From Paragorgia papillata (taxonomy: Eukaryota > Cnidaria > Anthozoa > Scleralcyonacea > Coralliidae), in NCBI GenBank assembly GCA_035771165.1, contig JAWNZC010000234.1:2222501-2286500 (forward strand): a stretch of DNA of 64,000 bases, written 5' to 3'. The notes under the pieces were generated by a model, which was not told where the DNA came from, did not search any database, and worked only from the letters and a program-made list of their open reading frames with translations. The position numbers were made by a program, and so were the translations under genes. Shown here in pieces: positions 36,192-40,876 of the stretch. How positions within the stretch are numbered: the first letter of the stretch is position 1; the number at the start of each line of letters is the position of its first letter.

Positions 36192-36388
36192 GGCGAGAAC
36201 AAAAGAAACCGAGTCGATCATGGTATTACTATAGGTATACAATGTAATGACTGTATCTTTAGTTTGTTTTTCCATTCCAGGGTACAGTTTTGAGACCGAA
36301 TATGACCTCCAAGAAACTCATGGTGATTTTAAAGCAAGATCGATACAAATCTGGTGCCCATATTGATTACTACGATGAACTACCTTGA
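9673..36388 (+). CDS. SPR: Sepiapterin reductase, six exons: 9673-9868, 17027-17097, 23082-23227, 23649-23799, 27164-27283, 36281-36388
   Basis: SPR makes the last NADPH-dependent reductions of tetrahydrobiopterin synthesis and also reduces sepiapterin; it is a cytosolic short-chain dehydrogenase. The six exons have GT-AG borders and compatible phases and total 792 nt, 263 residues plus stop, against about 261 in vertebrates. Visible motifs are TGASKGIG (residues 11-18, cofactor loop), NNAGS (102-106), NISSLCA with catalytic S157, Y170-x3-K174 in YCTGKAARD, NYAPGPVDTDM (195-205) and SGAHIDYYDE with D257, equivalent to the aspartate that anchors the pterin. The start ATG has A at -3. Introns are 7.2, 6.0, 0.4, 3.4 and 9.0 kb and are packed with transposons. 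No frame break or missing key residue is seen. A Mutator-like element ends 94 bp upstream, so its promoter is either very compact or partly transposon-derived. Confidence 0.93.
9930..10290. repeat. Diffuse repeat with AGGTTCTTATATTTTGGGGTA direct copies
   Basis: The motif TTCTTATATTTTGGGGTA occurs near 9973 and again near 10262, with a third partial copy at about 10013. Together with TAAGAACCT in inverse orientation at both ends this suggests an old AT-rich MITE in SPR intron 1. Confidence 0.4.
10473..10642. repeat. Near-perfect 170-bp hairpin
   Basis: 84-nt arms separated by only GG at 10557-10558, with one mismatch that I can find. Contains GAGGGAGAGGGACACAATTC and its inverse. Lies in SPR intron 1. 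Confidence 0.95.
10643..11230. other. Intronic sequence, no feature recognised
   Basis: No coding exon, RNA gene or clear repeat seen between the hairpin and the small foldback at 11231. Confidence 0.3.
11231..11324. mobile_element. Small foldback MITE
   Basis: TATTCACCTC and GGTGAATA motifs occur in several inverted pairs (AATTATTCACCTCAG..., GCACTATTCACCTCC). It abuts the 277-bp tandem array. Confidence 0.5.
11325..12086. repeat. 277-bp tandem repeat, 2.7 copies
   Basis: CGCTCACTACCCTTGTGGAA starts at 11325, 11602 and 11879, a spacing of exactly 277 bp. Copies are almost identical, implying recent duplication. The third stops at a TA microsatellite. Each copy holds TTGAGCACTC, GAAGTGCGCATGG-type inverses and ACCGACGATCGCATG. 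Confidence 0.95.
12087..12128. repeat. TA/TATG microsatellite
   Basis: Alternating TA then GTATGTATATATTTATATG between the tandem array and the hAT-bearing foldback. Confidence 0.8.
12173..15743. mobile_element. hAT transposon with a complete-looking transposase gene
   Basis: Ends in CAGTGCTGT and ACAGCACTG. Subterminal regions on both sides are rich in GTAACTAGTTAC palindromes (12200-12330 and 15600-15730), probably transposase binding sites. The 8 bases outside each end differ (ATAGATGC and ATGTCACA), so no target duplication is preserved; the left flank may have suffered a deletion. Confidence 0.9.
12576..15293 (+). CDS. hAT transposase (ZBED-type), four exons: 12576-12758, 13206-14248, 14498-14820, 14932-15293
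   Basis: The transposase cuts and pastes the surrounding element by binding the TIRs in the nucleus. All introns have GT-AG borders and the exons total 1911 nt, 636 residues plus stop, with no internal stop. A BED zinc finger spans residues about 13-64 (C36, C39, H59, H64) and is split by intron 1, the last histidine coming from exon 2. The RNase H-like core has D188 in TTTDCWT, D254 in TTTDNGSNF, the C310-x2-H313 pair in RCAAHTLNLV and R375-W376 in TRWNS. The C-terminal dimerisation motif PASAACERLFSCAG contains E601. A 636-residue open frame with every hallmark is unusual for a genomic copy, so it may be recent or domesticated. Splice sites were chosen by phase; expression is not shown. Confidence 0.88.
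15880..16162. other. Intronic sequence, no feature recognised
   Basis: Short spacer between the hAT-bearing foldback and the next transposon. Confidence 0.3.
16163..16942. mobile_element. hAT-type non-autonomous element
   Basis: Termini CAGGGCCGTAGC and GCTACGGCCCTG with flanks TAAACGCA and TAAACACA, an 8-bp duplication with one mismatch. A poly-G run near the left end and a poly-C run near the right end could pair. It lies about 85 bp upstream of SPR exon 2. Confidence 0.85.
17027..17097 (+). CDS. SPR: SPR exon 2 (71 nt)
   Basis: Short exon between TTTGCAG and GTAAGT, reading VHIIVGDLGDLPNLPQFVTS then LLNI. It supplies the acidic 'DL' segment between the cofactor loop and NNAG that exon 1 and exon 3 lack. 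It enters in phase 1 and leaves in phase 0, exactly as both neighbours require. Confidence 0.9.
17411..18735. mobile_element. Mutator-like non-autonomous element, clean copy
   Basis: Ends in TAGGCT and AGGCTA with an exact 9-bp duplication GACTGTTGC (17402-17410, 18736-18744). The interior is the inverse of 6897-9578 without its two nested insertions; shared landmarks include TTAATTAATATGCAAA, TCTAACGATTATCG and the GGCCGCG block. No transposase frame. Confidence 0.9.
18745..19189. other. Intronic sequence, no feature recognised
   Basis: AT-rich; no exon, RNA gene or repeat seen. Confidence 0.3.
19190..20122 (-). pseudogene. Penelope-like retroelement fragment: RT tail, GIY-YIG endonuclease and pseudo-LTR
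   Basis: On the minus strand, LYIGETARRLSDRFADHLR is the GIY-YIG endonuclease signature of Penelope-like elements (PLEs). The preceding RRNKNMRDGLVHSA segment (20100-20040) belongs to the linker after the reverse transcriptase. The reading frame is broken between the two parts and again downstream. The 3' part carries two copies of an AACACTGTTTATGTCCGCC motif and ends in pseudo-LTR sequence containing TCTGACGAATGG-type ribozyme-like core bases. It joins a second PLE copy head to head at about 20122. Confidence 0.8.
20569..20702. mobile_element. hAT-type MITE inside the Penelope fragment
   Basis: GAGGCGTAGCC and GGCTACGCCTC termini with 8-bp flanks GTGCACGA on both sides (20561-20568, 20703-20710). 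Interior is G-rich (GGGGGGCCAGG). Confidence 0.85.
21350..21376 (+). ncRNA. Hammerhead-ribozyme-like core in a Penelope pseudo-LTR
   Basis: CTGACGA, a short GGG/CCC stem, and GAAAC occur in the order of a hammerhead core. PLE pseudo-LTRs are known to carry hammerhead ribozymes. The cleavage triplet and stems I/III were not convincingly folded by eye. Confidence 0.45.
21545..22260. mobile_element. Foldback elements with TTTTATCAGATATAAA palindrome
   Basis: GTGTTTTATCAGATATAAAG and its inverse surround GACACGAGGCGAAGCCGAGTG at 21570-21632; a related CACGAGGCGATAGCCGAGTG occurs at 22230. A second inverted pair (ATCCATCTGCGTACGTCA and TGACGTACGCAGATGGAT) centres near 22013. Confidence 0.55.
22261..22804. 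repeat. Repeat fragments with inverted CAGAGGT/ACCTCTG motifs
   Basis: GCAGAGGTCTCTTTCCTGC and CAGAGTGTAGAGACCTCTGC lie in tandem at about 22570-22610, related to GGCAGAGGTTTCTGCC at 22134. No coding function recognised. Confidence 0.35.
22805..22975. repeat. Solo Penelope pseudo-LTR inverted pair
   Basis: ATATAGTAAGGTTAGATA and its inverse TATCTAACCTTACTATAT enclose two opposed copies of the CTGACGA...GAAACG ribozyme-like segment also seen at 21350 and 19290. No coding part remains. Confidence 0.7.
23082..23227 (+). CDS. SPR: SPR exon 3
   Basis: Acceptor AATACAG, donor GTAAGT. Contains SALLVNNAGSVGDVTKT, the SDR NNAG motif; residues 90-137 plus two bases of codon 138. Confidence 0.93.
23341..23575. 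mobile_element. Foldback MITE in SPR intron 3
   Basis: TACGAAGCCTGGGTTGCTTA pairs with the inverse of TAAGCTATCCGGGCTTCATA; the inner GTCCTATAGCTAAAGAAC and GTTCTTTAGCTATAGGAC, and TTTGAACAAGCTAATTTAAC and its inverse, extend the symmetry. It occupies half of a 421-bp intron. Confidence 0.8.
23649..23799 (+). CDS. SPR: SPR exon 4 with catalytic triad
   Basis: Acceptor TATATAG, donor GTAAGT. Residues 139-188 with YVVNISSLCA and LYCTGKAARDM, giving S157, Y170 and K174. Confidence 0.93.
23800..24042. other. SPR intron 4, first part
   Basis: Contains two copies of a TTATTGTTTTACTCTGTC-type segment that recurs near 61930 and 62720, so it is repeat-derived. Confidence 0.4.
24043..24482. mobile_element. 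MITE made of TTCAACATTGTTGAA palindromes
   Basis: AAAGGCCTGGCCAAACGCTT and the inverse AAGCGTTTGGCCGGGCCTTT form the ends. The interior carries many TTCAACAT/ATGTTGAA blocks in both orientations. Confidence 0.8.
24569..25255. mobile_element. Foldback element flanked by TTAA
   Basis: Arms of roughly 300 bp begin GGTCTTCGTTAAGG and end with its near-inverse; TTAA stands at 24565-24568 and 25256-25259. Inner landmarks CAACTATTAACGG, GATATCTATTTTATTTTTGT and GCGCTTTACAGAAATGA occur on both arms in inverse order. TTAA targets suggest a piggyBac- or Kolobok-type mobiliser. Confidence 0.85.
25561..25720. mobile_element. 160-bp MITE with TA target
   Basis: AAGCCGGTTTTCCACTAGGC at the left pairs with its exact inverse at the right; TA flanks both ends (25559-25560, 25721-25722), as for Tc1/mariner-type elements. 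Confidence 0.9.
25910..26640. repeat. CAGA/CAAA simple-sequence tract
   Basis: (CAAA)n passes into a 16-bp unit CAGACTCACAGTCAAA repeated many times and then CAAACG/CACAAA. All long frames on both strands here are repeat artefacts. Confidence 0.95.
26641..27120. repeat. Pyrimidine-rich tract before SPR exon 5
   Basis: About 480 bp almost wholly C and T (CCTTCC, CTCCCT, TCCGTC units, with a period near 90-100 bp). It ends 43 bp before the exon 5 acceptor and would form an exceptionally long polypyrimidine tract in the pre-mRNA. Confidence 0.9.
27164..27283 (+). CDS. SPR: SPR exon 5
   Basis: Acceptor CTTGCAG, donor GTAAGA. Residues 189-228, with VRVLNYAPGPVDTDM, the conserved segment after the active site. 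A pyrimidine-rich tract of about 480 bp stands just upstream. Confidence 0.93.
27284..27737. other. SPR intron 5, first part, no feature recognised
   Basis: No coding exon or repeat recognised before the MITE at 27746. Confidence 0.3.
27746..28168. mobile_element. hAT-type MITE with long TIR
   Basis: CAATCTCGTTCCCAGAGCCC begins a TIR of about 60 bp whose inverse ends the element. Exact 8-bp duplication GTATTAAA at 27738-27745 and 28169-28176. Confidence 0.9.
28169..28517. other. Intronic sequence, no feature recognised
   Basis: Two short plus-strand frames of 70-80 codons show no recognisable domain or splice context. Confidence 0.3.
28518..28592. mobile_element. Small foldback
   Basis: TATAGACCTTTCGCTCGGGG pairs with CCCCTCGCTCCAGGTCTATA. 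About 75 bp in total. Confidence 0.75.
28766..30417. mobile_element. Mutator-like element with inner long inverted repeat
   Basis: Ends TAGCCTGCTCG and ACAGGCTA with an exact 9-bp duplication ATCAAAACG (28757-28765, 30418-30426). The termini and 9-bp duplication match the two elements at 6897 and 17411, though the interior differs. Inside, 28925-29135 is the inverse of 29735-29945 (landmarks GAACTATCACATTCTAACGT, GAGTCGCTGAGTTCGAC and CTCTCCGAAGATACG), so a 1-kb foldback sits within it. Confidence 0.85.
30427..30575. repeat. Repeat shared with the right edge (63840-64000)
   Basis: ATTGACGACAAACTACCG, CCAAGTA.TT and AAGTCAATG.TATG occur in the same order as at 63868-63935. A dispersed repeat of unknown class. 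Confidence 0.5.
30576..30967. other. Intronic sequence, no feature recognised
   Basis: No exon or clear repeat apart from a short CTAACGCCAGACGATTTTA segment found in several other introns here. Confidence 0.3.
30972..31280. mobile_element. Foldback element flanked by TTAA
   Basis: GGTGGCTCG at the left and CGAGCACC at the right are followed inward by paired GACAGTCTAAATCA and CTAGTGGTGGTCTT blocks. TTAA stands at 30968-30971 and 31281-31284. Confidence 0.8.
31285..31690. other. Intronic sequence, no feature recognised
   Basis: One 90-codon frame without domain or splice support. Confidence 0.3.
31691..32168. mobile_element. Foldback element
   Basis: CTACCATTTG and CAAATGGTAG end the element; inner pairs are GAATAACTAGTTGTT, CGTTTGACA...TCAAAT and AATAAGGGGTGTAACTTT. 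The unpaired centre (31840-32035) has a 62-codon frame of unknown meaning. Confidence 0.8.
32285..32470 (+). ncRNA. 5S-rRNA-like SINE or 5S pseudogene
   Basis: AGTTAAGC at 32327, GTTGGTAT and TGGATGGGTGACC at 32361-32373 match the internal pol III promoter (box A, intermediate element, box C) of 5S rRNA in order and close to normal spacing. The 5' and 3' stems do not match a functional 5S rRNA, and about 90 bp of non-5S sequence follows, ending in an 11-12 base T run. This fits a 5S-derived SINE (SINE3 type) better than a working rRNA gene. Confidence 0.75.
32488..33127. mobile_element. Foldback element, arms about 250 bp
   Basis: CAGGTACATTAATGCCTGGG and its near-inverse end the element. 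Inner pairs include GGGCGGTTGATGTTTAGATA, GGTGGACCATCATATTCTAC and CATGTGGATACTTTGATGGT. Confidence 0.85.
33128..33860. other. Intronic sequence with a small foldback and degenerate repeats
   Basis: GGATATGAGCTTTTGCGTAA and a near-inverse (33275-33340) form a small foldback. GGTCTG-AG-T-GGGTAT-type segments repeat loosely at 33610-33760. No exon recognised. Confidence 0.4.
33860..34010. mobile_element. Foldback MITE
   Basis: GTAATACCATGACATGT and ACATGTCATGGTATTA pair, as do GATTAGTGATTAAA and TTTAATCACTAATT. Confidence 0.8.
34075..34165. repeat. Short tandem GGGGAAAATTAGAAATT repeats
   Basis: Two and a half copies with about a 32-bp period. Confidence 0.7.
34242..34345. mobile_element. Partial copy of the GAGCGTTTTCA MITE
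   Basis: CGTTTTCACTCATGTGATCGG and CCCATTGGGGTGGTGAAACA match the left half of the full copies at 35931, 41871 and 60227. Confidence 0.75.
34346..35094. other. SPR intron 5, repeat-poor stretch
   Basis: No exon, RNA gene or strong repeat seen; 34362 carries the TATATATAACTGGACTGCG motif that recurs at 41040 and, inverted, at 35580. Confidence 0.35.
35095..35460. repeat. Diverged tandem duplication of about 200 bp
   Basis: CTCCGAACGTTTTCTCAAGA at 35095 and CTCCGAATGTTTTCTCGAGA at 35303 start two copies that stay alignable through CAGTTTATCCGAC and GCGAAATACC.AACATGTCCAA. Confidence 0.85.
35461..35735. mobile_element. DNA transposon end plus partial GAGCGTTTTCA MITE
   Basis: 35461-35590 is the inverse of 41045-41180 (landmarks TAGGTATCGGTCAGCGACC and TTAGCAAAAGGACCCATAAA). 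A partial MITE at 35605-35685 carries two CCAATATGGCCGCC copies and TGACGTCA. Confidence 0.65.
35931..36094. mobile_element. GAGCGTTTTCA MITE, full copy A
   Basis: ATAGAGCGTT and AACGCTCTAT termini; interior has CCCCATGGGGGTGGTGAAAC, two CCAATATGGCCGC blocks and TGACGTCA. It sits between inverted copies of TTTCAAACTACTACAATAG/CTATTGTAGTAGTTTGAAA-type flanks. Confidence 0.85.
36155..36192. repeat. TA microsatellite
   Basis: About 18 TA dinucleotides, 90 bp upstream of SPR exon 6. Confidence 0.95.
36281..36388 (+). CDS. SPR: SPR exon 6 and stop
   Basis: Acceptor CATTCCAG; residues 229-263 ending with KSGAHIDYYDELP and TGA. D257 is the substrate-anchoring aspartate. No canonical AATAAA is seen in the next 200 bp. 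Confidence 0.92.
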   Translation, partial: GTVLRPNMTSKKLMVILKQDRYKSGAHIDYYDELP

Positions 36389-36766
36389 TCGGAATGAAGA
36401 AATTTAAGGAAATGCAATTCCCTTAAAATAACCTTATTTATTTTTTAATTTAATTTTTTAATGAATTAATGAAACTTATTAGTGGGAATATTACTAGTTG
36501 GACGCCTTAATTAACTACTGAGCTACGAGGTCAAGTTTAGACTTGGATCAAGTCTGTCTCTTAGTCTGTGCACTAGATTACGAGGGGTCGAGCACGCCGC
36601 GGCAAAATTCGAAACCATAGATGGTCGAGCACATCATTAGTCTCGTTCCCAGATCGCGCAAGCCGAAACCAGCGCGCATTGGGGCCACACGGAACGCTGG
36701 TTCAGGCAAAATTGTACCGCTCATTGACCTATATAAAAAGCTACACAAAGGGAGCACTGACGTATA
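36389..36766. other. SPR 3' flank
   Basis: Expected 3' UTR of SPR. AT-rich to 36520; no perfect AATAAA. The 6-bp CGTATA at 36761-36766 is the left target duplication of the next element. Confidence 0.4.
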
Positions 36767-36888
36767 AGTAGATGACCCCCCCCCCCATCCAGCATACAAA
36801 GGGATGCCGCCTCATTAATATTCACCGTGACTCACGCATGACTCATGCATGACTGGGGAAGATTGGGATAGTTATAGTATACATGAAG

Positions 36889-36897
36889 CTATATAAG
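36889..36897 (+). promoter_or_regulatory. TATA box at inner edge of left TIR
   Basis: CTATATAAG stands about 230 bp before the first ATG of the plus-strand gene and suits a pol II core promoter. A non-coding leader with an intron follows. Confidence 0.55.
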
Positions 36898-37120
36898 CTC
36901 GGTGATTTCCTATAGTTGCTACTTTTCCTAAAGTGTTTTACTTGTGGAGTTTACCGTTTTGGATAGTGTTTTCTTGGAGAATTATTTTCGCGAAGTCTTT
37001 TTATTGTCTGATTGAAAGGTAAGCTATTTTCGTGTACAATTTATATAGTTTTATTATGCTCCTTATATGTATTTATATATTTTATCTGAGTCTAATACAC
37101 GTTTTGTTTCTTGAACAGCA

Positions 37121-37737
37121 ATGGATCTTATCGATGTGATTAAAGGTTGTACAACCGTCGAAGAAATTGAGGCGCTGGAATGGCTCTTTGATTTCGAAGA
37201 GAGGCATAAGGAAGCAGCCTTATTGCAACGTATTACTATATTGTCGATCGAATGCCTTGGAGCGTGATTTGGAGAACGAACGTTGTGGGATTTCTACGGC
37301 GTTAATGGATGGTTGGTCGGACGAGCAACGCGAATCCTTCAAGCGAGATTGGAACGATGATTCGTTTATGGCCGAGATGGACGATATCCCCGGCGGTCAG
37401 GCCCCCGAACCGGCGATACCCTCGTTAATGGATGGTTGGTCGAACGAGCAACACGAATCCTTCAGAATGGATTGGAACGACGATTCATTTATGGCCGAAC
37501 TAGAGGATATTTCTGATTGTCAAGTCTCTGGTGAACCGTCGATACCCGAGGTATCTATCCAGACCGGAGAAGGAAGCCGATAACGAGCCGCTAAACCAAG
37601 TACGGAATCAATACCAAAGTAAGAGATCTAAATCTGTTCCGTTATTTACTATAAAATCTGTTAAGCAAGTACGCGTGAAAAAGTTTAAGACCACGGGCCT
37701 TGATTCTCGTGTTCAGTTTGGCGATTTGCAATAGACG
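37121..37737 (+). pseudogene. Acidic duplicated-repeat protein of the Polinton-like element, frameshifted
   Basis: Function unknown. A leader intron is likely (donor GTAAGC at 37019, acceptor AACAG at 37118), with ATG 2 bp after it. The first frame gives 48 codons (MDLIDVIKGCTTVEEIEALE at the start) and stops at 37265. A second frame takes over from about 37220 and carries two copies of a 40-residue acidic unit with LMDGWS, DWNDDSFMAE and DI at each. A third frame from about 37560 to 37734 is basic (SKRSKSVPLF, KKFKTTG). The overlaps suggest at least two frameshifts in a formerly single gene of about 200 codons, or unseen introns. I recognise no domain. The gene is cut off downstream by a foldback insertion at 37736. 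Confidence 0.45.
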
Positions 37738-38767
37738 GCCGGCCAACCTCGATAAAAGTGTCTCAAAAACACCGTTGATGGCATTTTTTGTTACAAGCAG
37801 GCAACCATGCCAGATCGTATCGGATAGTATATACTTTGAACGTGAGGGGGTTGCCAGCCGTAATTTTGAATTTATATACTAAAATTTATGGTTTTTTAAA
37901 AACACATTGGAATGGATGGAATTTCTGTGGAGTCATGCAAACTACGTTGGTGTTCTATTTTGAATGGCTCACTTCAGAATGCATCCAATCAGCGTGTGTG
38001 AAGTTATGATTAACCTAATTCACATAACTCACAATCATCAACAAACAAGAAATATGGCGTAAATACACCTAAATATAACACTTCGAAGAAAAGCTACAAC
38101 AACATAAGCTTGCAAAGAATCAGAAATTTATTAGATCTGGCAGCTACAGGAAAGTCTCATATTCGTAAATTACTTCGTTTTATTTTGATAATTTGCCGAT
38201 ACCGCCATGTATCTAATGTTATAAAGCTGAGCTTTTGTACTACACTGTAGTGTTACTTATATTGTTCCTTAGACATTTAACTCACCGGTTCTGGCGGTTC
38301 AACAGTGCTATCTTGTGATACACGAAAGGCAACCGGTCTAGTCATCTTGATCAATGTCTAAGCTACATTTCTATGGTGGTTGCCTGCTTGTAACAAAAAG
38401 TTGGCTGCTTGTTATGGCTGTTCTTCGAAGTGTTATATTTAGGTGAATTTGCGCCATGTTTCTTGTTTGTTTATGATTGTGAGTTATGCGAATTAGAATA
38501 ATCAGAACTTCACACATGCTGATTGGATGCATTCTGAATTTAGCAATTCAAATAAAACACAAACGTATATTAGACAGCTCTTTACAGATATCCCATCCAT
38601 CACATTGTACTTTCAAAAAGCTCTATATTTTAGTATATAAATCAATAATTACAGATGGCAACCCCCTTCATCTTCAAAGTATGCACTATCCGATACGATT
38701 TGGCATGGTTGCCTGCTTGTAACAAAAAATGCCATCAAAAGTAATATTTTGAAGCCTTGGCCGGCCG
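37736..38767. mobile_element. Foldback element inside the Polinton-like element
   Basis: CGGCCGGCCAA and TTGGCCGGCCG end it. Paired inner blocks include GTTACAAGCAGGCAACCATG, CATTTTTTGTTACAAGC, CACAATCATCAACAAACAAG and TTCGAAG.AAA. Arms of about 350 bp flank a unique centre. Confidence 0.85.
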
Positions 38768-39515
38768 CCTATAGGTGCTCGGTGAGTTACCTCCCGTGCA
38801 TGTATTGCTAATGATGTGGTGCAATATTCCGCAGACCGTGGCATGAGACTTAACGCAAAAAAGTGTAAGGAAATGGTAGTTGATTTCTTGCAGTACAAGC
38901 CCACTACCTTGTCGCGTTTGTATCTTTCTGGCAGGGCAATAGAAAGAGTGAACTGCTATAAACTTCTAGGTGTCTACATCTCACACAATTTATTATGGAA
39001 CACTCATTGTGACTACATATATAGTAAAGCTGTTAAACGTCTGTTTGCATTGCGTGTATTAAGGAAGTCAGGATTAACAAGTAAAGATCTTGTACAAGTA
39101 TACTGTAGTTTGATTATTAGACCAGTTGTTGAATATGCATCTCCAGTTTGGGCTAACTTACCAGATTACTTGAGCAATTTAATTGAGTCTATTCAAAAGA
39201 AGGCCTTGAGAATAATTTATCCAGGCATATCCTATGAGATGGCCCTTAATAGTTCAGGTTTGCCTAAATTAACTGACCGCCGATCAGGTGCATGTGAGAA
39301 ATTAATGTTAAAGTTGAGGACTTATGGCACCATGCGTAATTTATTGCCAGAACAAACTGTAGTTAACCACGGGTATACCCTGCGGTCAGGTTCCACCAGA
39401 CAACTGACCATCCAGGGAAAAACCCAGAGATTGAATAACTTTGTAACATACCGATATTAGTGATTCCTGTACTATTGTATATATAAAAAAAGGGTAATTA
39501 AACTGATTATTATTA
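38768..39515 (+). pseudogene. 5'-truncated LINE (CR1/Jockey-like), 3' end of reverse transcriptase
   Basis: The open frame 38816-39460 reads NAKKCKEMVVDF (end of the RT palm), then CYKLLGVYISHNLLWNTH and KAVKRLFALRVLRKSGL, SLIIRPVVEYASPVWAN (the thumb region 'YxSPVW' motif) and IQKKALRIIYPG. This is the C-terminal part of a non-LTR retrotransposon RT. It terminates at TAG/TATTAG and the insertion ends with (ATT)n, as CR1/Jockey-clade elements often do. The endonuclease and catalytic YxDD box are missing through 5' truncation. The 200-codon uninterrupted frame suggests a fairly young insertion. Confidence 0.85.
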
Positions 39516-39519
39516 TTAT

Positions 39520-40167
39520 TTAAAGGGGAAGATAAGAGGCAGATAAAGAAGATATGAGGAAATAAGGGAGATAAGGAAGATAAAGGGAAGATAAGAGGAA
39601 GAGAAGAGAAAGATAAGGAAGATAAGAGGAAGATAAGAGAAAGAGAAAGGGAAGATAAGGAAGAGAAGGGAAAGATAAGAGGAAGATAAGGAAGAGAAGA
39701 GAAAGATAAGAGGAAGAGAAGAGAAAGATAAGAGGAAGATAAGGAAGATAAGAGAAAGATAAGAGGAAGATAAGGAAGAGAAGAGAAAGATAAGAGGAAG
39801 ATAAAGGGAAGATAAAGAAAAGATAAGGAAGATAAGAGCAAGATAAAGGGAAGATAAGGAAGATAAGGGAAAGATAAGAGGAAGATAAAGGGAAGATAAA
39901 GTGAAGATAAGAAAGATAAAAGGAAGATAAGGAAGATAAAGGGAAGATAAAGAAAAGATAAGGAAGATAAGGAAGAAAAGAGCAAGATAAAGGGAAGATA
40001 AGGAAGATAAGAGGAAGATAAAGGGAAGATAAAGAAAACATGAGGAAGATAAAGGGAAGATAACGGGAAGATAAAGGGAAGATAACGGGAAGATAAGGGG
40101 AAGATAAGGGGAAGATAAGGAAGAGAAGAGAAAGATAAGAGGAAGATAAGAGGAAGATAAAGGGAAG
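39520..40167. repeat. 650-bp purine-rich GAAGATAAGG tract
   Basis: Irregular tandem GAAGATAAG, AGAGGAAGATAAGG and AAAGGGAAGATA units, nearly pure A/G plus the T of GATAA. Long minus-strand frames rich in Leu, Ser, Tyr and Phe are repeat artefacts. Confidence 0.95.
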
Positions 40168-40315
40168 TGTAAATATCAGTCTGAATATTTAGGTTCTAAG
40201 CGTTAACCCCTAATGAGATTTATTATACGGGGAAGACCACACAACGAGTATTTCATTGTACTCTTTACTGATTTGATGGTTCTTAAAAGAACCGTTTTTG
40301 AAGAATGATATGGAC
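40168..40315. other. Spacer of the Polinton-like element
   Basis: No gene; downstream region shared by the convergent genes. Confidence 0.3.
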
Positions 40316-40843
40316 TCAGCGAGCTGCTTTTGTGTCAGATAACCAGCGACCAAAAGCTTCCACCTCCACTTTAGCGCAGTGATGATATGCGTTCACCTCC
40401 TTGTGGTTTCCACAGGTCTCTATCCACACCAAGGCATCGAATAAATATTTGGCTTTGGGGCAGCCGAAACTCTCTAGGTTAACAGACGGGATTTTCAGCC
40501 TTGATAGCAGGTCTCGTTCGTAATGCCCCCCTTTGTAGGCTATTGTTGAGTACTTGTTGATTTGGACTTGCCGGTATAGTTTCATTACGATATTTTCAAG
40601 CTGACTTAATGGCATCGCTTGAGAACAGGGTGGTACACCCAGCGGAAGTTTGTGAATATGTTTTTTCACATAGAGACAATTCTTTTCATCTTGGTCGCTT
40701 AAGTCATACCACCAAACACCAATGTCGAAGAAGAAAGATAGCCCTTCGTTTTCACCTATTTTAAGAACTCCGAGTTCCTTACAATAAAATTTTCTTTCAA
40801 TGTTGAAGCCATCCATATCTATAATCGCAACTATGTTATTCAT
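40316..40843 (-). CDS. 175-residue protein of the Polinton-like element, possible RNase H-fold nuclease
   Basis: An intact single frame ending TAA/TGA at the left and starting MNNIVAIIDMDGF. The N-terminus has hydrophobic residues followed by D9-x-D11, then FFFDIGVWWYDL (about 37-48), KGGHYERDLL with D111 (104-113), FGCPKA (126-131) and HHCAKVEVEAF (154-164) with an H-x4-E spacing. The spacing of D-x-D, D and H-x4-acid recalls DEDDh exonucleases, but the match is weak and I would not call the activity. I recall similar 'DxDGF' proteins in invertebrate genomes without a known role. The gene lies just inside the right TIR, which supplies a TATA-like run at 40861-40876. It is convergent with the plus-strand gene. 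It has no frame break, unlike its partner. Confidence 0.55.
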   Translation of the reverse strand: MNNIVAIIDMDGFNIERKFYCKELGVLKIGENEGLSFFFDIGVWWYDLSDQDEKNCLYVKKHIHKLPLGVPPCSQAMPLSQLENIVMKLYRQVQINKYSTIAYKGGHYERDLLSRLKIPSVNLESFGCPKAKYLFDALVWIETCGNHKEVNAYHHCAKVEVEAFGRWLSDTKAAR

Positions 40844-40860
40844 TTTGGAGTATAGTTTCC

Positions 40861-40876
40861 TATATATATATATAGA
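40861..40876 (-). promoter_or_regulatory. TATA-like run before the minus-strand Polinton-like gene
   Basis: (TA)n ending 18 bp before the minus-strand ATG at 40843. Very close to the start codon, so it would give a very short leader, or transcription starts within the coding region's upstream edge. Confidence 0.35.

Noticed and set aside
39386..40041. Two long minus-strand hydrophobic Leu/Ser/Tyr frames resembling membrane proteins
   Set aside because: Complement of the GAAGATAAGG repeat; every residue is explained by the repeat unit.
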